DNA of 64,000 nt from Halobacillus faecis (GTDB lineage: Bacteria > Bacillota > Bacilli > Bacillales > Halobacillaceae). Below the pieces are notes generated by a model. That model saw nothing but the letters and a program-made list of their open reading frames with translations. It was not told the origin of the DNA and ran no database searches. Every line of letters starts with the position of its first letter. The first letter of the stretch is position 1. The position numbers were made by a program, and so were the translations under genes. Below are positions 34,801 through 43,674 of the stretch, piece by piece. The stretch covers positions 245,274 through 309,273 of the forward strand of contig NZ_BJYD01000017.1 of assembly GCF_007991335.1 (NCBI RefSeq). The letters run 5' to 3'.

Positions 34801-34835
34801 AAAAAAGGTGCGATCTATAGATCGCACCTTTTTTT
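34801..34835. terminator. Bidirectional terminator
   Basis: Near-perfect palindrome with core AGGTGCGATC/GATCGCACCT flanked by A and T tracts, between fda and cadA. Confidence 0.9.
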
Positions 34836-37455
34836 ATTTACTTCTTAATAATCTCATACTGTTGAGAATGACAAGTAAAGCTGCCCCTGTATCACTCAAT
34901 ACAGCCATCCACAAGGTCAGGAAACCCGGGAAAATAAGCATTAGTGCCAGTAGCTTCGTTACTAACGAAAACCACACATTCTGCTTGATAATTTTCAACG
35001 CTTTCCTACTCAATCGAATCGTGTGGGGCAGCTTTTCCAGGTTATCTGCCATTAGAACAATATCCGCCGTTTCCATAGCAGTATCTGTCCCTGCTCCCCC
35101 CATAGCGATGCCGAGATCAGAGGTCGCTAAAGCCGGGGCATCATTGATTCCATCTCCAACCATGGCCACACTCTTGCCTTCCGCTTGGAGCTTTTTCACA
35201 GCTGAAACTTTATCCTCAGGTAAAAGCTCAGCGAAATAACGATCAACGCCTGTTTCCCTGGAAATCTTATCCGCTGTTCCTTTGTTATCCCCTGTGAGCA
35301 TCACCATTTCCTGCATGCCCACCTGCTTCAACTTTTGAATGGATTGAACGGTGATATCCCGAATGGTGTCAGCAACAGCGATGAGGCCTAGAGCTTTGTC
35401 TGAAGTTCCTACAACGACAATGGTGTGTCCCTCTTCTTGTAACTGTTCAATCCGGTCTTTTATCTCATAAAAAGGCACCTGCATATCTTCATACAACTTA
35501 GGACTTCCAGCGAAATATTCTACGCCATCCAACTTCGCTTTTGCCCCTTTTCCTGCAATGGCTTGAAAGTCTTCCCCTTCTATCACTGCGATGTTTCGTT
35601 CGTTAGCATACGTTGTAATCGCTTGAGCAATCGGGTGGGTGGAATATTCTTCAATGGTCCGCGCCACACGGATCAGCTCTGCTTCACTAATGCCAAGTGC
35701 GTGCACTTCAGAAACTTTCGGACGTCCTTCTGTAAGCGTCCCTGTTTTATCGAAAGCGATGGCTTTGATGGTTCCCGCCTTTTCAAGAAAAGTACCGCCT
35801 TTGATGAGGACTCCATTTTTAGCTGCATTTCCAATGGCTGAAACAATCGCGACTGGTGTGGAAATCACAAGAGCACAAGGACAGGCGACCACGAGTAAAG
35901 CGAGCCCTTTATACAGCCACTCTCCCCATGTTCCAAAGCCAAAGAGTGGGGGAAGGACCATAACCAACAGAGCGAGAGTGAATACAATCGGCGTATAAAC
36001 TCGCGCAAAACGGTCTACGAATGCCTGAGTAGGAGCTCTTTTCTCTTGAGCCTCTTCTACAAGGTGGATGATTTTAGCGATGGTTGTATCCTCCACGAGC
36101 TTCGTCACTTCGATTTCTAATGATCCACTTTCATTCACTGTACCTGCATATACGATATCTCCCGTTTGTTTGTCTACAGGCAAGGATTCTCCCGTGATTG
36201 GAGCCTGGTTGACACTAGATGTTCCGGTCATCACATCACCATCTAATGGAATCTTCTCGCCTGGTTTAACGATAATGACTTCACCAATCCCAACCTCTTC
36301 TACCGCTTTACGGACGAGTTGGTCCCCCGATTTGACCGTAGCTTCTTTAGGAGTGAGATTGATCAAACTCCTGATCGATTCTCGCGTCCGTTCAATCGAC
36401 CGGTTTTGAAGTGTATTTCCTAATGCGAACAACCATACGACCATGGCCCCCTCAAACCACTCGCCGATAAGGGCTGCCCCGATGGCTGCCGAAGCCATGA
36501 GGACGTTCATATCCAAAGATCCGCTCTTGATTGCATAAAAAGCACTTCTCGCAGGCTTGAAACCGCCAATCAGAATGGCCACCGCATAAAAAGCCGTTAT
36601 GAATTCAGCGGGGATGCTTGTAAACGACCCTATAAAGCCAAGGCCAAGGAACAGCCCAGAGAAAGTCGTCGTTGATAGACCTTTTGGTTTGCCAGATTTC
36701 TGATTATGGCCTTCTTCTTTTCCTTCCAAGAAAGCTTGAAATCCAGCCCTGCCTACTTCTTTAATAATTTCTTTCGGAGAGGTCGTATGCTGAATCTGCA
36801 TTTTCCCTGTTGAAAATTGGACTTGAACATCCTGAACGGCAGGATTTTTGCTCAAATGCTTTTCAATCGTCATCGCACAAGAGCCACAATCCATACCGTC
36901 TATTTTATAGGTTTGTTGATTCATATGACGATCCACCCGTTCGGCTTCAAAACCTAACCGGCGAATATGTTTCGGGATCTGGTTGTAAAGATCTTCATTC
37001 TCGGCACCTACCGTCATCTTCCCCGTCCCATACTGCACGTTGACGGAATGGACACCGCTGAGTTTTTGCAGCCCTTTTTCAATCGTAGCTGCACAAGAAG
37101 GACAGTCCATGCCTTTCACATCGAACTTCACCACGTTTGAACCTTCAGGCCTTCCAACATCCGCGCCTGAGGTACAGCAAGAAGCCTCTTCTTGTTCAAT
37201 TCCACAACAATTGCCCTGGGAGGCTTCACCACCCTTGGTATCACTAGAACAACACGTGGAGGTTGCCTTCGCTTCTTCCGTAGCAGTGGAGCAACAAGAT
37301 GTTTCCACTTTGTCTTCATCCTTAGAGCTGGAACTTGAACAACAAGTGACTTCCGGCTCCTGTTCTTCTCTAGCACTTGAGCAACAGGACACCGTTTCAT
37401 CTTTCAAAACCTTTTCCCTACTTGAACAACAGCTCGATTTATTCTCCTCATTCAT
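34834..37455 (-). CDS. cadA: CadA-type heavy-metal P1B ATPase with Cys-Cys repeat head
   Basis: 873 residues from the ATG at 37455. Residues 1-100 hold seven Cys-Cys pairs, mostly in CCSS/CCST context, in an acidic linker. Two HMA domains follow (GMDCPSCAATIEKGLQ and GMDCGSCAMTIEKHL). The ATPase core has TGESLPVDK, the CPC metal site in VVACPCALVISTPVAIV, the phosphorylated Asp in AFDKTGTLTEG, the HP motif in STHPIA, and GDGINDAPALA. It exports cadmium, zinc or lead. cadC is 21 nt upstream. The Cys-rich head is far longer than in standard CadA and probably buffers metal or arsenic-like soft ions. Confidence 0.9.
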   Translation of the reverse strand: MNEENKSSCCSSREKVLKDETVSCCSSAREEQEPEVTCCSSSSSKDEDKVETSCCSTATEEAKATSTCCSSDTKGGEASQGNCCGIEQEEASCCTSGADVGRPEGSNVVKFDVKGMDCPSCAATIEKGLQKLSGVHSVNVQYGTGKMTVGAENEDLYNQIPKHIRRLGFEAERVDRHMNQQTYKIDGMDCGSCAMTIEKHLSKNPAVQDVQVQFSTGKMQIQHTTSPKEIIKEVGRAGFQAFLEGKEEGHNQKSGKPKGLSTTTFSGLFLGLGFIGSFTSIPAEFITAFYAVAILIGGFKPARSAFYAIKSGSLDMNVLMASAAIGAALIGEWFEGAMVVWLFALGNTLQNRSIERTRESIRSLINLTPKEATVKSGDQLVRKAVEEVGIGEVIIVKPGEKIPLDGDVMTGTSSVNQAPITGESLPVDKQTGDIVYAGTVNESGSLEIEVTKLVEDTTIAKIIHLVEEAQEKRAPTQAFVDRFARVYTPIVFTLALLVMVLPPLFGFGTWGEWLYKGLALLVVACPCALVISTPVAIVSAIGNAAKNGVLIKGGTFLEKAGTIKAIAFDKTGTLTEGRPKVSEVHALGISEAELIRVARTIEEYSTHPIAQAITTYANERNIAVIEGEDFQAIAGKGAKAKLDGVEYFAGSPKLYEDMQVPFYEIKDRIEQLQEEGHTIVVVGTSDKALGLIAVADTIRDITVQSIQKLKQVGMQEMVMLTGDNKGTADKISRETGVDRYFAELLPEDKVSAVKKLQAEGKSVAMVGDGINDAPALATSDLGIAMGGAGTDTAMETADIVLMADNLEKLPHTIRLSRKALKIIKQNVWFSLVTKLLALMLIFPGFLTLWMAVLSDTGAALLVILNSMRLLRSK

Positions 37456-37476
37456 TCCTCTCACCTCTGTTTCTCT

Positions 37477-37863
37477 CTAAACTTCTTTCGAATGTTGAAT
37501 CGCAATAGAAACCAGTTGGTGTACATGTTCATCAGCTAAAGAATAGAAAACAAGTTTCCCTTCTTTACGGTATTTGGCTAATTTCATATTGCGCAGCAAG
37601 CGGAGATGATGCGAAGCGGTGGCTGTGGTTGAACCAATGATGTTTGCTACGTCACACACACAGAGCTCATTTTCAAGTGTCAGTGCGTAGGCAATTTTCA
37701 AACGCGTGGCATCGGACAGGGCTTTAAAAATTAACTCCACACCAAGAACTTCCTCCACCTTTGGCTGGACTCTTTGGACAAGTTCTTCGTCATAACAAAA
37801 AGTGTAGCACGTATCTTTGGGCGTTTTCTTCACAACATTTTCACTCAATATATTCACCTTCAT
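37477..37863 (-). CDS. cadC: ArsR/SmtB-family metal repressor CadC
   Basis: 128 residues. Winged-helix core with LSDATRLKIAYALTLENELCVCDVANIIG, recognition helix TATASHHLRLLRNM and wing YRKEGKLVFYSL. Metal ligand candidates are Cys in DTCYTFCYDEE and the ELCVCD pair, which is the CadC alpha-3N site; DEHVHQLVSIAIQH may form the zinc site. The start is uncertain: ATG at 37863 or a TTG at 37851, the latter better spaced from GAAGGTG. It should repress the cadC-cadA operon until cadmium, lead or zinc binds. Confidence 0.9.
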   Translation of the reverse strand: MKVNILSENVVKKTPKDTCYTFCYDEELVQRVQPKVEEVLGVELIFKALSDATRLKIAYALTLENELCVCDVANIIGSTTATASHHLRLLRNMKLAKYRKEGKLVFYSLADEHVHQLVSIAIQHSKEV

Positions 37864-37946
37864 TCAAATAATCGTTTTAATGTTTAAATATAGTGTATGC
37901 CCTTTCTTTCAAACTCGTCAATGATATTAATCAAATAATCATTTGA
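37862..37946 (-). promoter_or_regulatory. cadC-cadA promoter with two CadC operators
   Basis: On the minus strand -35 TTGACG (37916-37921) and -10 TACACT (37892-37897) are 18 nt apart. Operator-like repeats flank it: TCAAAT-AATC-ATTTGA at 37931-37946 just upstream of -35, and a half-conserved TTCAAATAATCGTTTTAA at 37863-37880 near the transcription start. Both resemble the known staphylococcal cad operator (TCAAATAAATATTTGA). Confidence 0.6.
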
Positions 37947-38019
37947 ATATAAAAATGACCCGATGTACCATGAGGCACTGACCAAGATCTCTATCCTTTT
38001 ATCGTCAGCGCGTTATTTT

Positions 38020-38208
38020 TGTGCGATTCGCACACTCTTTAGCGCTACTCGCATACTCTTTGGCGCGACTCACACCCCCTTTGGCGCGACTCGCACCCCC
38101 TTTGGCGCGATCTGCACACTCTTTAGCGCGACTCACATCCCCTTTGGCGCGATTCGCACCCCCTTTGGCGCGACTCACACCTTCTTTGGCACAATTCGCA
38201 TACTCTTA
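38020..38208. repeat. Tandem array of 21-bp units
   Basis: Nine consecutive units with strict 21-bp period; consensus close to GGCGCGACTCGCACCCCCTTT. Positions 38041, 38062, 38083, 38104, 38125, 38146, 38167 and 38188 start successive units. Open frames through it encode only a seven-residue repeat (FGATHTP type), lacking a ribosome site, so it is judged noncoding. A related array begins at 63941. Confidence 0.85.
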
Positions 38209-38239
38209 GCCGCGAGCCTCCCTCTTTCATACAAAAATA

Positions 38240-38277
38240 AAAAGCCTTCCCTCAACTAAAATTGAGAGAAGACTTTT
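38240..38277 (-). terminator. Terminator of the MMPL operon
   Basis: Minus-strand arms AAAAGTCTTCTCTCAA and TTGAGGGAAGGCTTTT (G-U pairs) followed by TATTTTT. Confidence 0.65.
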
Positions 38278-38279
38278 CT

Positions 38280-40088
38280 TCATCTGAACAAATCCAACAA
38301 GCGATCCCAGAAACTCTTTTCTTCTTCTTTTTCGGGAGCCTCTTCTTGTTCTTCATCCTTTTTGATGCTTTCTGTTTTTATGAGGAACTGTACGGATCCA
38401 ACCTTTTCATTCTTTTCCGATACGAAGGATGTTGGTTCAAAATCGGATTTATCGTATTCTTCGACCATTTTTTCAATTTCCGAGTCCATCTCACCAGGTA
38501 AATTGCTCGTGTTGGACGCTAATTCGGATGTACCTTCGTGGAGTTCTGCAGCTCCATTTTCGAGCTCGGCGGTTCCGTTTGTCAGACTTCCCATGCCACT
38601 GTGGATGTCTGCATAAGAACCTGCCAACTGATCAACTCCACCTGTATAATCCTTGAGTCCCTCGTGGAATTCACCATATTTTGATAAAAGTGACTGTAAT
38701 CCTTCCTGCAATTGTTGGACAGAGTCACCGATATCCATACTTTCCATACTGGTACCGATTTGGTCAGCCATCGTATTCAGGTTTGTAGTCATTTCATTCA
38801 ATGAACCTGCACTCTGTTCCAAGGCTGGGCCGACGGCTTGATACGCTTCTTTTACATTAGCGTACGTTCCTTTTGCGGTTTGTGCAGCCTGGTATGTTTC
38901 TACCAGCTTATTGACGACTTCCTGGTCCGCCCCACTTTCACGCAAGGCCTGGATTTCCTGTTCTGAAATCTGATACCCGGGAATGGCTTCAATGGACTGA
39001 CTCAGCGCCTGATGGGCTTGGCTGTACTGATCCTTCAGATTCGTCAAACCTTTTTCAACCTCATTCAATCCTGTAGAAAGCTGACGCAAGCCCTCTTCCA
39101 TTTTGGCAAAACCACTCACGTTCACTTCACCAGATTCAGAAGCGACAGCCTCGTTCATCTGTTGCAACGCATTTTGGATGGAAGCTGAGCCTTCCACAAG
39201 CTCTGATGAACCATTGCTCACCCCTTGGATGCCGCTGTTGAATTGTTTTGATCCGTCATAGAGACTTGCTGCGCCATCATTCAGTTCAGCAATCCCATTT
39301 CTGAGTTCCCCGACACCCTGGTTGATTTCAGCCGTGGCATTCGATAAGGAGCCCATGTCGTTCTTCATCCCACCAATGTCCGGAGCGTCAATGGACATGG
39401 AGGATGGAATCGCTGCAAATTCAATGCTTTCCATCTCCAAATCGGTAACATCCGCGGTCAGAGTGAAACTTCCTTCTTTTTCAGGCATGACGGTGAAGGT
39501 CACTTGCCGGTCTTTCCCTGCGTTCGCAACCGTTCCTTCAGGAGCTTGAATATTTTCATAAACCATGGAATCAAGCTTCATCGTGATCTGCATCAAGTAG
39601 TTGTTGAAAAAGCTCTCATCCGCCTTTTCATTTTTCGTTGTATCAATACTCACTTTGAGCTTGCCGTCTTTTCCGACCAGCTCTTCAGGATTCATGACTT
39701 CTCCATCCAATTGATAGGAAACATCAATATCCCATGGCAGTGGTTTGCCTTCTAAATTTCCTTGATAGTAATACTCTTCTTCTTTAGCATTCAATTCGAC
39801 TTTTTCATTCTGCTGCTGTATTTCTGTAACATCCGTCAAGTTCTGAACACTTGTGTAAGGGCCATAATCTACGATTTTCCCAGGCTCTTCAATTGTAAAA
39901 TTGTTGACGACATACATTTCTTCTTGATCACCGGAAGCATCGAGCGTGGTGTACACCACTTCATGCTTTTTCGAGTAGGAGCCTTTCCCTTCCGGCTCTG
40001 TTGTTCCGTTGTCTTCTGCCGACACAGGAACGGTCGGCAGGATGAGAAGAAATGCTGTGAACATCGCTGTCGCACGTTTGAATCTCAT
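38280..40088 (-). CDS. Exported heptad-repeat partner of the MMPL transporter (YhgE-like)
   Basis: 602 residues from the ATG at 40088, 8 nt after GGGGGAG; a GTG two codons earlier overlaps the transporter stop. Signal peptide ending VSA. A beta-rich region (30-240) precedes a long stretch of Leu-x-x-Gly-type heptads (GVGELRNGIAELNDGAASLY, GMGSLTNGTAELENGAAELH), as in YhgE/Pip proteins, then an acidic tail ending WDRLLDLFR, possibly membrane-touching. No transmembrane domain beyond the signal. It starts 2 nt after the MMPL gene, so the two form a unit; it probably acts as a periplasm-equivalent adaptor of the exporter. Confidence 0.7.
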   Translation of the reverse strand: MRFKRATAMFTAFLLILPTVPVSAEDNGTTEPEGKGSYSKKHEVVYTTLDASGDQEEMYVVNNFTIEEPGKIVDYGPYTSVQNLTDVTEIQQQNEKVELNAKEEEYYYQGNLEGKPLPWDIDVSYQLDGEVMNPEELVGKDGKLKVSIDTTKNEKADESFFNNYLMQITMKLDSMVYENIQAPEGTVANAGKDRQVTFTVMPEKEGSFTLTADVTDLEMESIEFAAIPSSMSIDAPDIGGMKNDMGSLSNATAEINQGVGELRNGIAELNDGAASLYDGSKQFNSGIQGVSNGSSELVEGSASIQNALQQMNEAVASESGEVNVSGFAKMEEGLRQLSTGLNEVEKGLTNLKDQYSQAHQALSQSIEAIPGYQISEQEIQALRESGADQEVVNKLVETYQAAQTAKGTYANVKEAYQAVGPALEQSAGSLNEMTTNLNTMADQIGTSMESMDIGDSVQQLQEGLQSLLSKYGEFHEGLKDYTGGVDQLAGSYADIHSGMGSLTNGTAELENGAAELHEGTSELASNTSNLPGEMDSEIEKMVEEYDKSDFEPTSFVSEKNEKVGSVQFLIKTESIKKDEEQEEAPEKEEEKSFWDRLLDLFR

Positions 40089-40090
40089 CC

Positions 40091-42145
40091 TCACTTCTCC
40101 CCCTTATAAAAGTTAGCTTTCCAAGTGGTTCTTTTTATCACACGGTCAAAGATGACGAGCAGGGCCGGAAGCACGAACACGACCATTAGGAAGGCAAGCA
40201 ATGCTCCTCGTCCTAACAGCAGTCCGATGGAAGATACGATCGGATTGGAGGATGTGATCCATAAAATGAATCCGACACTCGACAATATGGCTGCTGATAC
40301 GAAAATCGCGAAAATCTTGTCATCGATCGTTTTCTTAATGGCTTTTAATGCAGGCATTTCTTTTCGCAAATGATTATAGTTTTCCGTAAATAAAATCGCG
40401 TAGTCCACCGTAGCTGCGAGCTGGATGGTACTGATTAAAAGATAACCCACGTAAACAAGAGACGTATCCATAAAGTATGGGAAGGATAAGTTGATCCATA
40501 CGGAAGCCTGGATCGTCACAAGCAGAACGACAGGGATTGAAATCGAACGGAACGTAAGCAGCAGTACTAGCGCTACGGTCACGACCGTCAGAATATTAAC
40601 AAGCCGGTTGTCGTCCTGGACGATATTTTTCATATCATACAAAGTGACACTCTCACCGAGCATATGCGTTTCATCATAATAGTTCCCGGTGGTCTCCTTG
40701 ATTTTCTCTATGAGAGAAAAAGCTTTTTCCCCCTCGGCATCCGTTTCGGTGTACAGAGTGATTCGTGCATAGTTCTCTGAATAAAACGACTCCGTGATTG
40801 AGTCTTCCAAATACGCGGGAGGGATGGCAGGACTGACCATGTTGACGTAAGAGATGACACTTGAAACAAGTGGAAGGTTTTCCAACTCCCGTACAAGCTC
40901 TTCCTCCTTGACCCGATCCCCTTCAGGTACGAGCAAAACCATCGGCATATTCTTTCCGAACTCCTCCTGAATCGCTCTTGCATCCTGGCCTGCTCGGGTA
41001 TTTTCAGGGTGTTCACCCGTTCCATAAATGAATGAGGTTTCGCTTTGTGCCAAAAAGGCAGGAACGATAATCAAAAGGACAAAAATCAAACTCGGAATAC
41101 GGAATTTCATAACACGTTTGCCAATTCCTTTAAAATCAGGTACGAACGGCCGGTGCTCGGTACGGTCAATCCAGTGATAGAACATCAGCGTAAGCGCTGG
41201 AAGGAAAATCATTACGCTGAGAAAGCTCAGCAGAATCCCTTTCAGCAGGTTGAGACCTAAGTCTGCCCCGATGCCGAAGTCCATGAACGTGAGAGCCGTA
41301 AATCCGAAGAAAGTCGTCGATGCACTGGCAATGATCGCCGGGAACGACCGTTTCATCGCAAGCAGCATCGCTTCTTTCGGATCGGACACTTCTTTTCGAT
41401 AATCCGAAAAGCTGTGCAGGAGGAAGATCGCATAGTCTAGCGATACCGCGAGCTGTAGGATCGGTGCGACGGATTGCGTTACAAACGACACTTCTCCAAT
41501 AAAAATATTCGTCCCCAAATTGATTAGGACAGAAACTCCAATCGCCGTTAGAAAGAAGACCGGCTCCATCCATGAAGTCGTAGACAAAATCAAAATGAGG
41601 ATAATGATCGGAACAAGTAAAGCTGCCGCATACATCGACTCACTGCCCGCCATCTTCTGGGAAACCGCCGTATTGACCGCTTCACCTGCGACCGCGTTTT
41701 CTTCACCAATCAAATCGTAAATGGCATCGGTCGCTTCCGCTTCAAAGCCTTCTTGAATCGTCACAGAAAAAAGGGCCGAACGTTCCTGATAATACGTTTC
41801 GACTGTATCCGGGTCCGCCATTTCCAGCGGGACTTTCAAATCGATGACATCATCGAGCCACATCACATTGGTGACACCCTCGATTGAATCGAGGTCTTCT
41901 TTATAACTCAAGGCTTCGGTGACAGATATGTCCTGGATCATGACCCGGGTATTTTCCACCGGCTCATCAAACTCTTCCTCCATCAACTCCATCGCTTCCA
42001 TAGACGGAGAGTTTTCCGGCAGATAATCGACCATGTTGTAATTGACCGATACCCCGAACTGAGCCACTGTACTGAGAATGGTTAAAATCATAAAAATGAT
42101 GACAATGCTTTTCTTATGCTTAATTATTCTTGATGCCCAGCCAAT
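40091..42145 (-). CDS. MMPL/RND-family exporter, apparent ATT start
   Basis: 684 residues if read from ATT at 42145. Twelve helices in two halves, each with an extracellular loop; LAVSLDYAIFLLHSFSDYR and AATVDYAILFTENYNHLR carry the conserved TM4/TM10 Asp-Tyr proton relay of MMPL proteins. The first ATG (42091) falls inside TM1 and would remove the cytoplasmic head. Upstream codons GWASRIIKHKKSIVIIF restore a standard start, preceded by AGAGGTGAG 5 nt before ATT, and by an in-frame TGA 9 nt upstream of it. It probably exports lipids, peptides or drugs; operon with the heptad-repeat protein, divergent from a TetR regulator. Confidence 0.8.
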   Translation of the reverse strand: MGWASRIIKHKKSIVIIFMILTILSTVAQFGVSVNYNMVDYLPENSPSMEAMELMEEEFDEPVENTRVMIQDISVTEALSYKEDLDSIEGVTNVMWLDDVIDLKVPLEMADPDTVETYYQERSALFSVTIQEGFEAEATDAIYDLIGEENAVAGEAVNTAVSQKMAGSESMYAAALLVPIIILILILSTTSWMEPVFFLTAIGVSVLINLGTNIFIGEVSFVTQSVAPILQLAVSLDYAIFLLHSFSDYRKEVSDPKEAMLLAMKRSFPAIIASASTTFFGFTALTFMDFGIGADLGLNLLKGILLSFLSVMIFLPALTLMFYHWIDRTEHRPFVPDFKGIGKRVMKFRIPSLIFVLLIIVPAFLAQSETSFIYGTGEHPENTRAGQDARAIQEEFGKNMPMVLLVPEGDRVKEEELVRELENLPLVSSVISYVNMVSPAIPPAYLEDSITESFYSENYARITLYTETDAEGEKAFSLIEKIKETTGNYYDETHMLGESVTLYDMKNIVQDDNRLVNILTVVTVALVLLLTFRSISIPVVLLVTIQASVWINLSFPYFMDTSLVYVGYLLISTIQLAATVDYAILFTENYNHLRKEMPALKAIKKTIDDKIFAIFVSAAILSSVGFILWITSSNPIVSSIGLLLGRGALLAFLMVVFVLPALLVIFDRVIKRTTWKANFYKGEK

Positions 42146-42202
42146 AAGGCCTCACCTCTCTTGCAAATGACATTCATACATTCTATCATTTTATTAACAC
42201 CG

Positions 42203-42270
42203 TGTTGGATATTCAACAAACAGTTCCTTAAGTATCGTCAGTTTCCCAACACAACTTTATTTTGTGTTGG
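42203..42270. promoter_or_regulatory. Two TetR-type operators between exporter and regulator
   Basis: CCAACACAA (42246-42254) and TTGTGTTGG (42262-42270) form perfect 9-nt arms; a second, shorter repeat TGTTG/CAACA lies at 42203-42218. Both contain GTGTTGGAT. Position between divergent genes supports control by the adjacent TetR protein. Confidence 0.6.
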
Positions 42271-42306
42271 ATTGTCACAGAAATGTAACAAAAAGGGGCC
42301 AGAGCT

Positions 42307-42873
42307 ATGAGCGAGAAACTCGACCGTAGAAAAAAATATACACGAAAAGTACTAAAGGAAAGTTTAATCAGCCTGCTTGCGGAAAAGCAGATTTCGGACA
42401 TTACTGTAAAAGAATTATGCGCACTTGCTGATATCAACCGTTCGACCTTTTACACCCATTACTCGGACCATTACGACCTACTCAGCAAGATTGAAGAAGA
42501 AATTACAGAAGATATGAACCGCTACCTGCACAGCTATAACTACGAACATGAAGAAGAATCCATTCAGATGACCGAAAAGATATTGGAATACATCATTGAA
42601 AACAAACTCATGTTCCGGACCTTGCTCAACAAAGCAACGGCTCCGACTTTTGAAAAACGACTGATGGACCTGACCCGAGGGTTCATGAGGAACAATTGGA
42701 TGGACGAGCATGTAGCAAATAAGCATGAGTCGGAGTATTTAAGTTCCTTTGTCATCAGTGGCGCGATTCATGTCATCAAAGATTGGATTGAAAAAGATAT
42801 GGATCAGTCACCGAGAGAAATGGCGGTCATGATCAATCACTTTATTAATTATGGGTTCTCTTATCTTGAATGA
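42307..42873 (+). CDS. TetR/AcrR-family regulator
   Basis: 188 residues. N-terminal helix-turn-helix with ISLLAEKQISDITVKELCAL and ADINRSTFYTHYSDHYDLL, then a ligand domain of the TetR_C_7/DhaS type (LEYIIENKLMFRTLLN, FVISGAIHVIKDWIE). AAAAAGGGG 6-8 nt before ATG. Divergent from the MMPL operon, with shared operators, so it most likely represses that exporter and itself. Confidence 0.85.
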   Translation: MSEKLDRRKKYTRKVLKESLISLLAEKQISDITVKELCALADINRSTFYTHYSDHYDLLSKIEEEITEDMNRYLHSYNYEHEEESIQMTEKILEYIIENKLMFRTLLNKATAPTFEKRLMDLTRGFMRNNWMDEHVANKHESEYLSSFVISGAIHVIKDWIEKDMDQSPREMAVMINHFINYGFSYLE

Positions 42874-42922
42874 TGTCCTCATAGTGGGATAGCAGGGCAT
42901 TCATGGATGTGTTTCAAAGATT

Positions 42923-43213
42923 TCATGAGTGCCCCTTCCCACTATTGGACTTTAATGTTTTAGCAGATCTTTTTATATAGATAAATGGAGAAGCCGAAAA
43001 CAGGATAAGAAATAAACTCACAACGAAGGTTTCCAAAAAAGTCCCACCTTCCATTATTCCAATGGTGATTCCAAAACCCGCCCCCTGAACAGTGGCTGGG
43101 TAGAGAATCGCTCTATTCGTAAAGCCCTTCTTCTCATATCTTTTTGAAACAGCTATAGAAAGGATAATCAAGACAATTGTTGCACTGATAAAAATCCACA
43201 CATCCAATACCAT
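42923..43213 (-). CDS. Small membrane protein (second of a pair)
   Basis: 96 residues, three hydrophobic helices (WIFISATIVLIILSIAV, AILYPATVQGAGFGITIGIM, TFVVSLFLILFSASPFIYI) and a basic tail. ATG is immediately after the stop of the upstream gene, with GGAGGG overlapping that stop, so translation is coupled. Not recognised. Short size and pairing suggest a two-component membrane unit. Confidence 0.6.
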   Translation of the reverse strand: MVLDVWIFISATIVLIILSIAVSKRYEKKGFTNRAILYPATVQGAGFGITIGIMEGGTFLETFVVSLFLILFSASPFIYIKRSAKTLKSNSGKGHS

Positions 43214-43477
43214 TCATCCCTCCGGTAAAATACTCATCCAGTGATAAATAGCTATAGATACCAAAGCAACTCCGATTGCTGTAAAAACCACTCTCAATAC
43301 CCACCACGGTGCTGCAGGAAGGATCCATTGAGATAAAACCCCTGCCCATTCTTGGTTTTCCCAATCCATTTTTTCGTGTTGTTCCTCGTCATATTTATAA
43401 GCTGCATAAAGCATAAACCAACCTGAAACCATTAATATAATGGGGCCTGCGATGTTCCAGAACTTCTCTTGAGTCAT
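43214..43477 (-). CDS. Small membrane protein (first of a pair)
   Basis: 87 residues with two hydrophobic helices (GPIILMVSGWFMLYAAY and VVFTAIGVALVSIAIYHWM) separated by an acidic tryptophan-containing loop. ATG follows GAGGAGAG at 4 nt. The stop codon abuts the next gene. Family not recognised. Confidence 0.6.
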   Translation of the reverse strand: MTQEKFWNIAGPIILMVSGWFMLYAAYKYDEEQHEKMDWENQEWAGVLSQWILPAAPWWVLRVVFTAIGVALVSIAIYHWMSILPEG

Positions 43478-43674
43478 GATACTCTCCTCTCATTCTCTCT
43501 ATCTATCTTTTCTTCTGAACTTAGCTTTTTATGAATCAAAACTACATTAACATTATGAAGGAAAGCAAGAAATGAAAGGTTACAGGGAATGGGTGGAAAT
43601 GATTCTGAACTTCTTCTTTCACCACTCACCTAAGTCACGAAGCCAAGACTTTAAAAACGTTTCTTTAATAATGG

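Noticed and set aside
38020..38208. CRISPR array
   Set aside because: Units are contiguous 21-bp repeats without spacers, and no cas genes are nearby.
37963..38259. 98-codon frame with a seven-residue FGATHTP-type repeat
   Set aside because: The 21-bp DNA repeat has no in-frame stop in several frames; there is no ribosome site, so the peptide repeat is a by-product of the DNA array.
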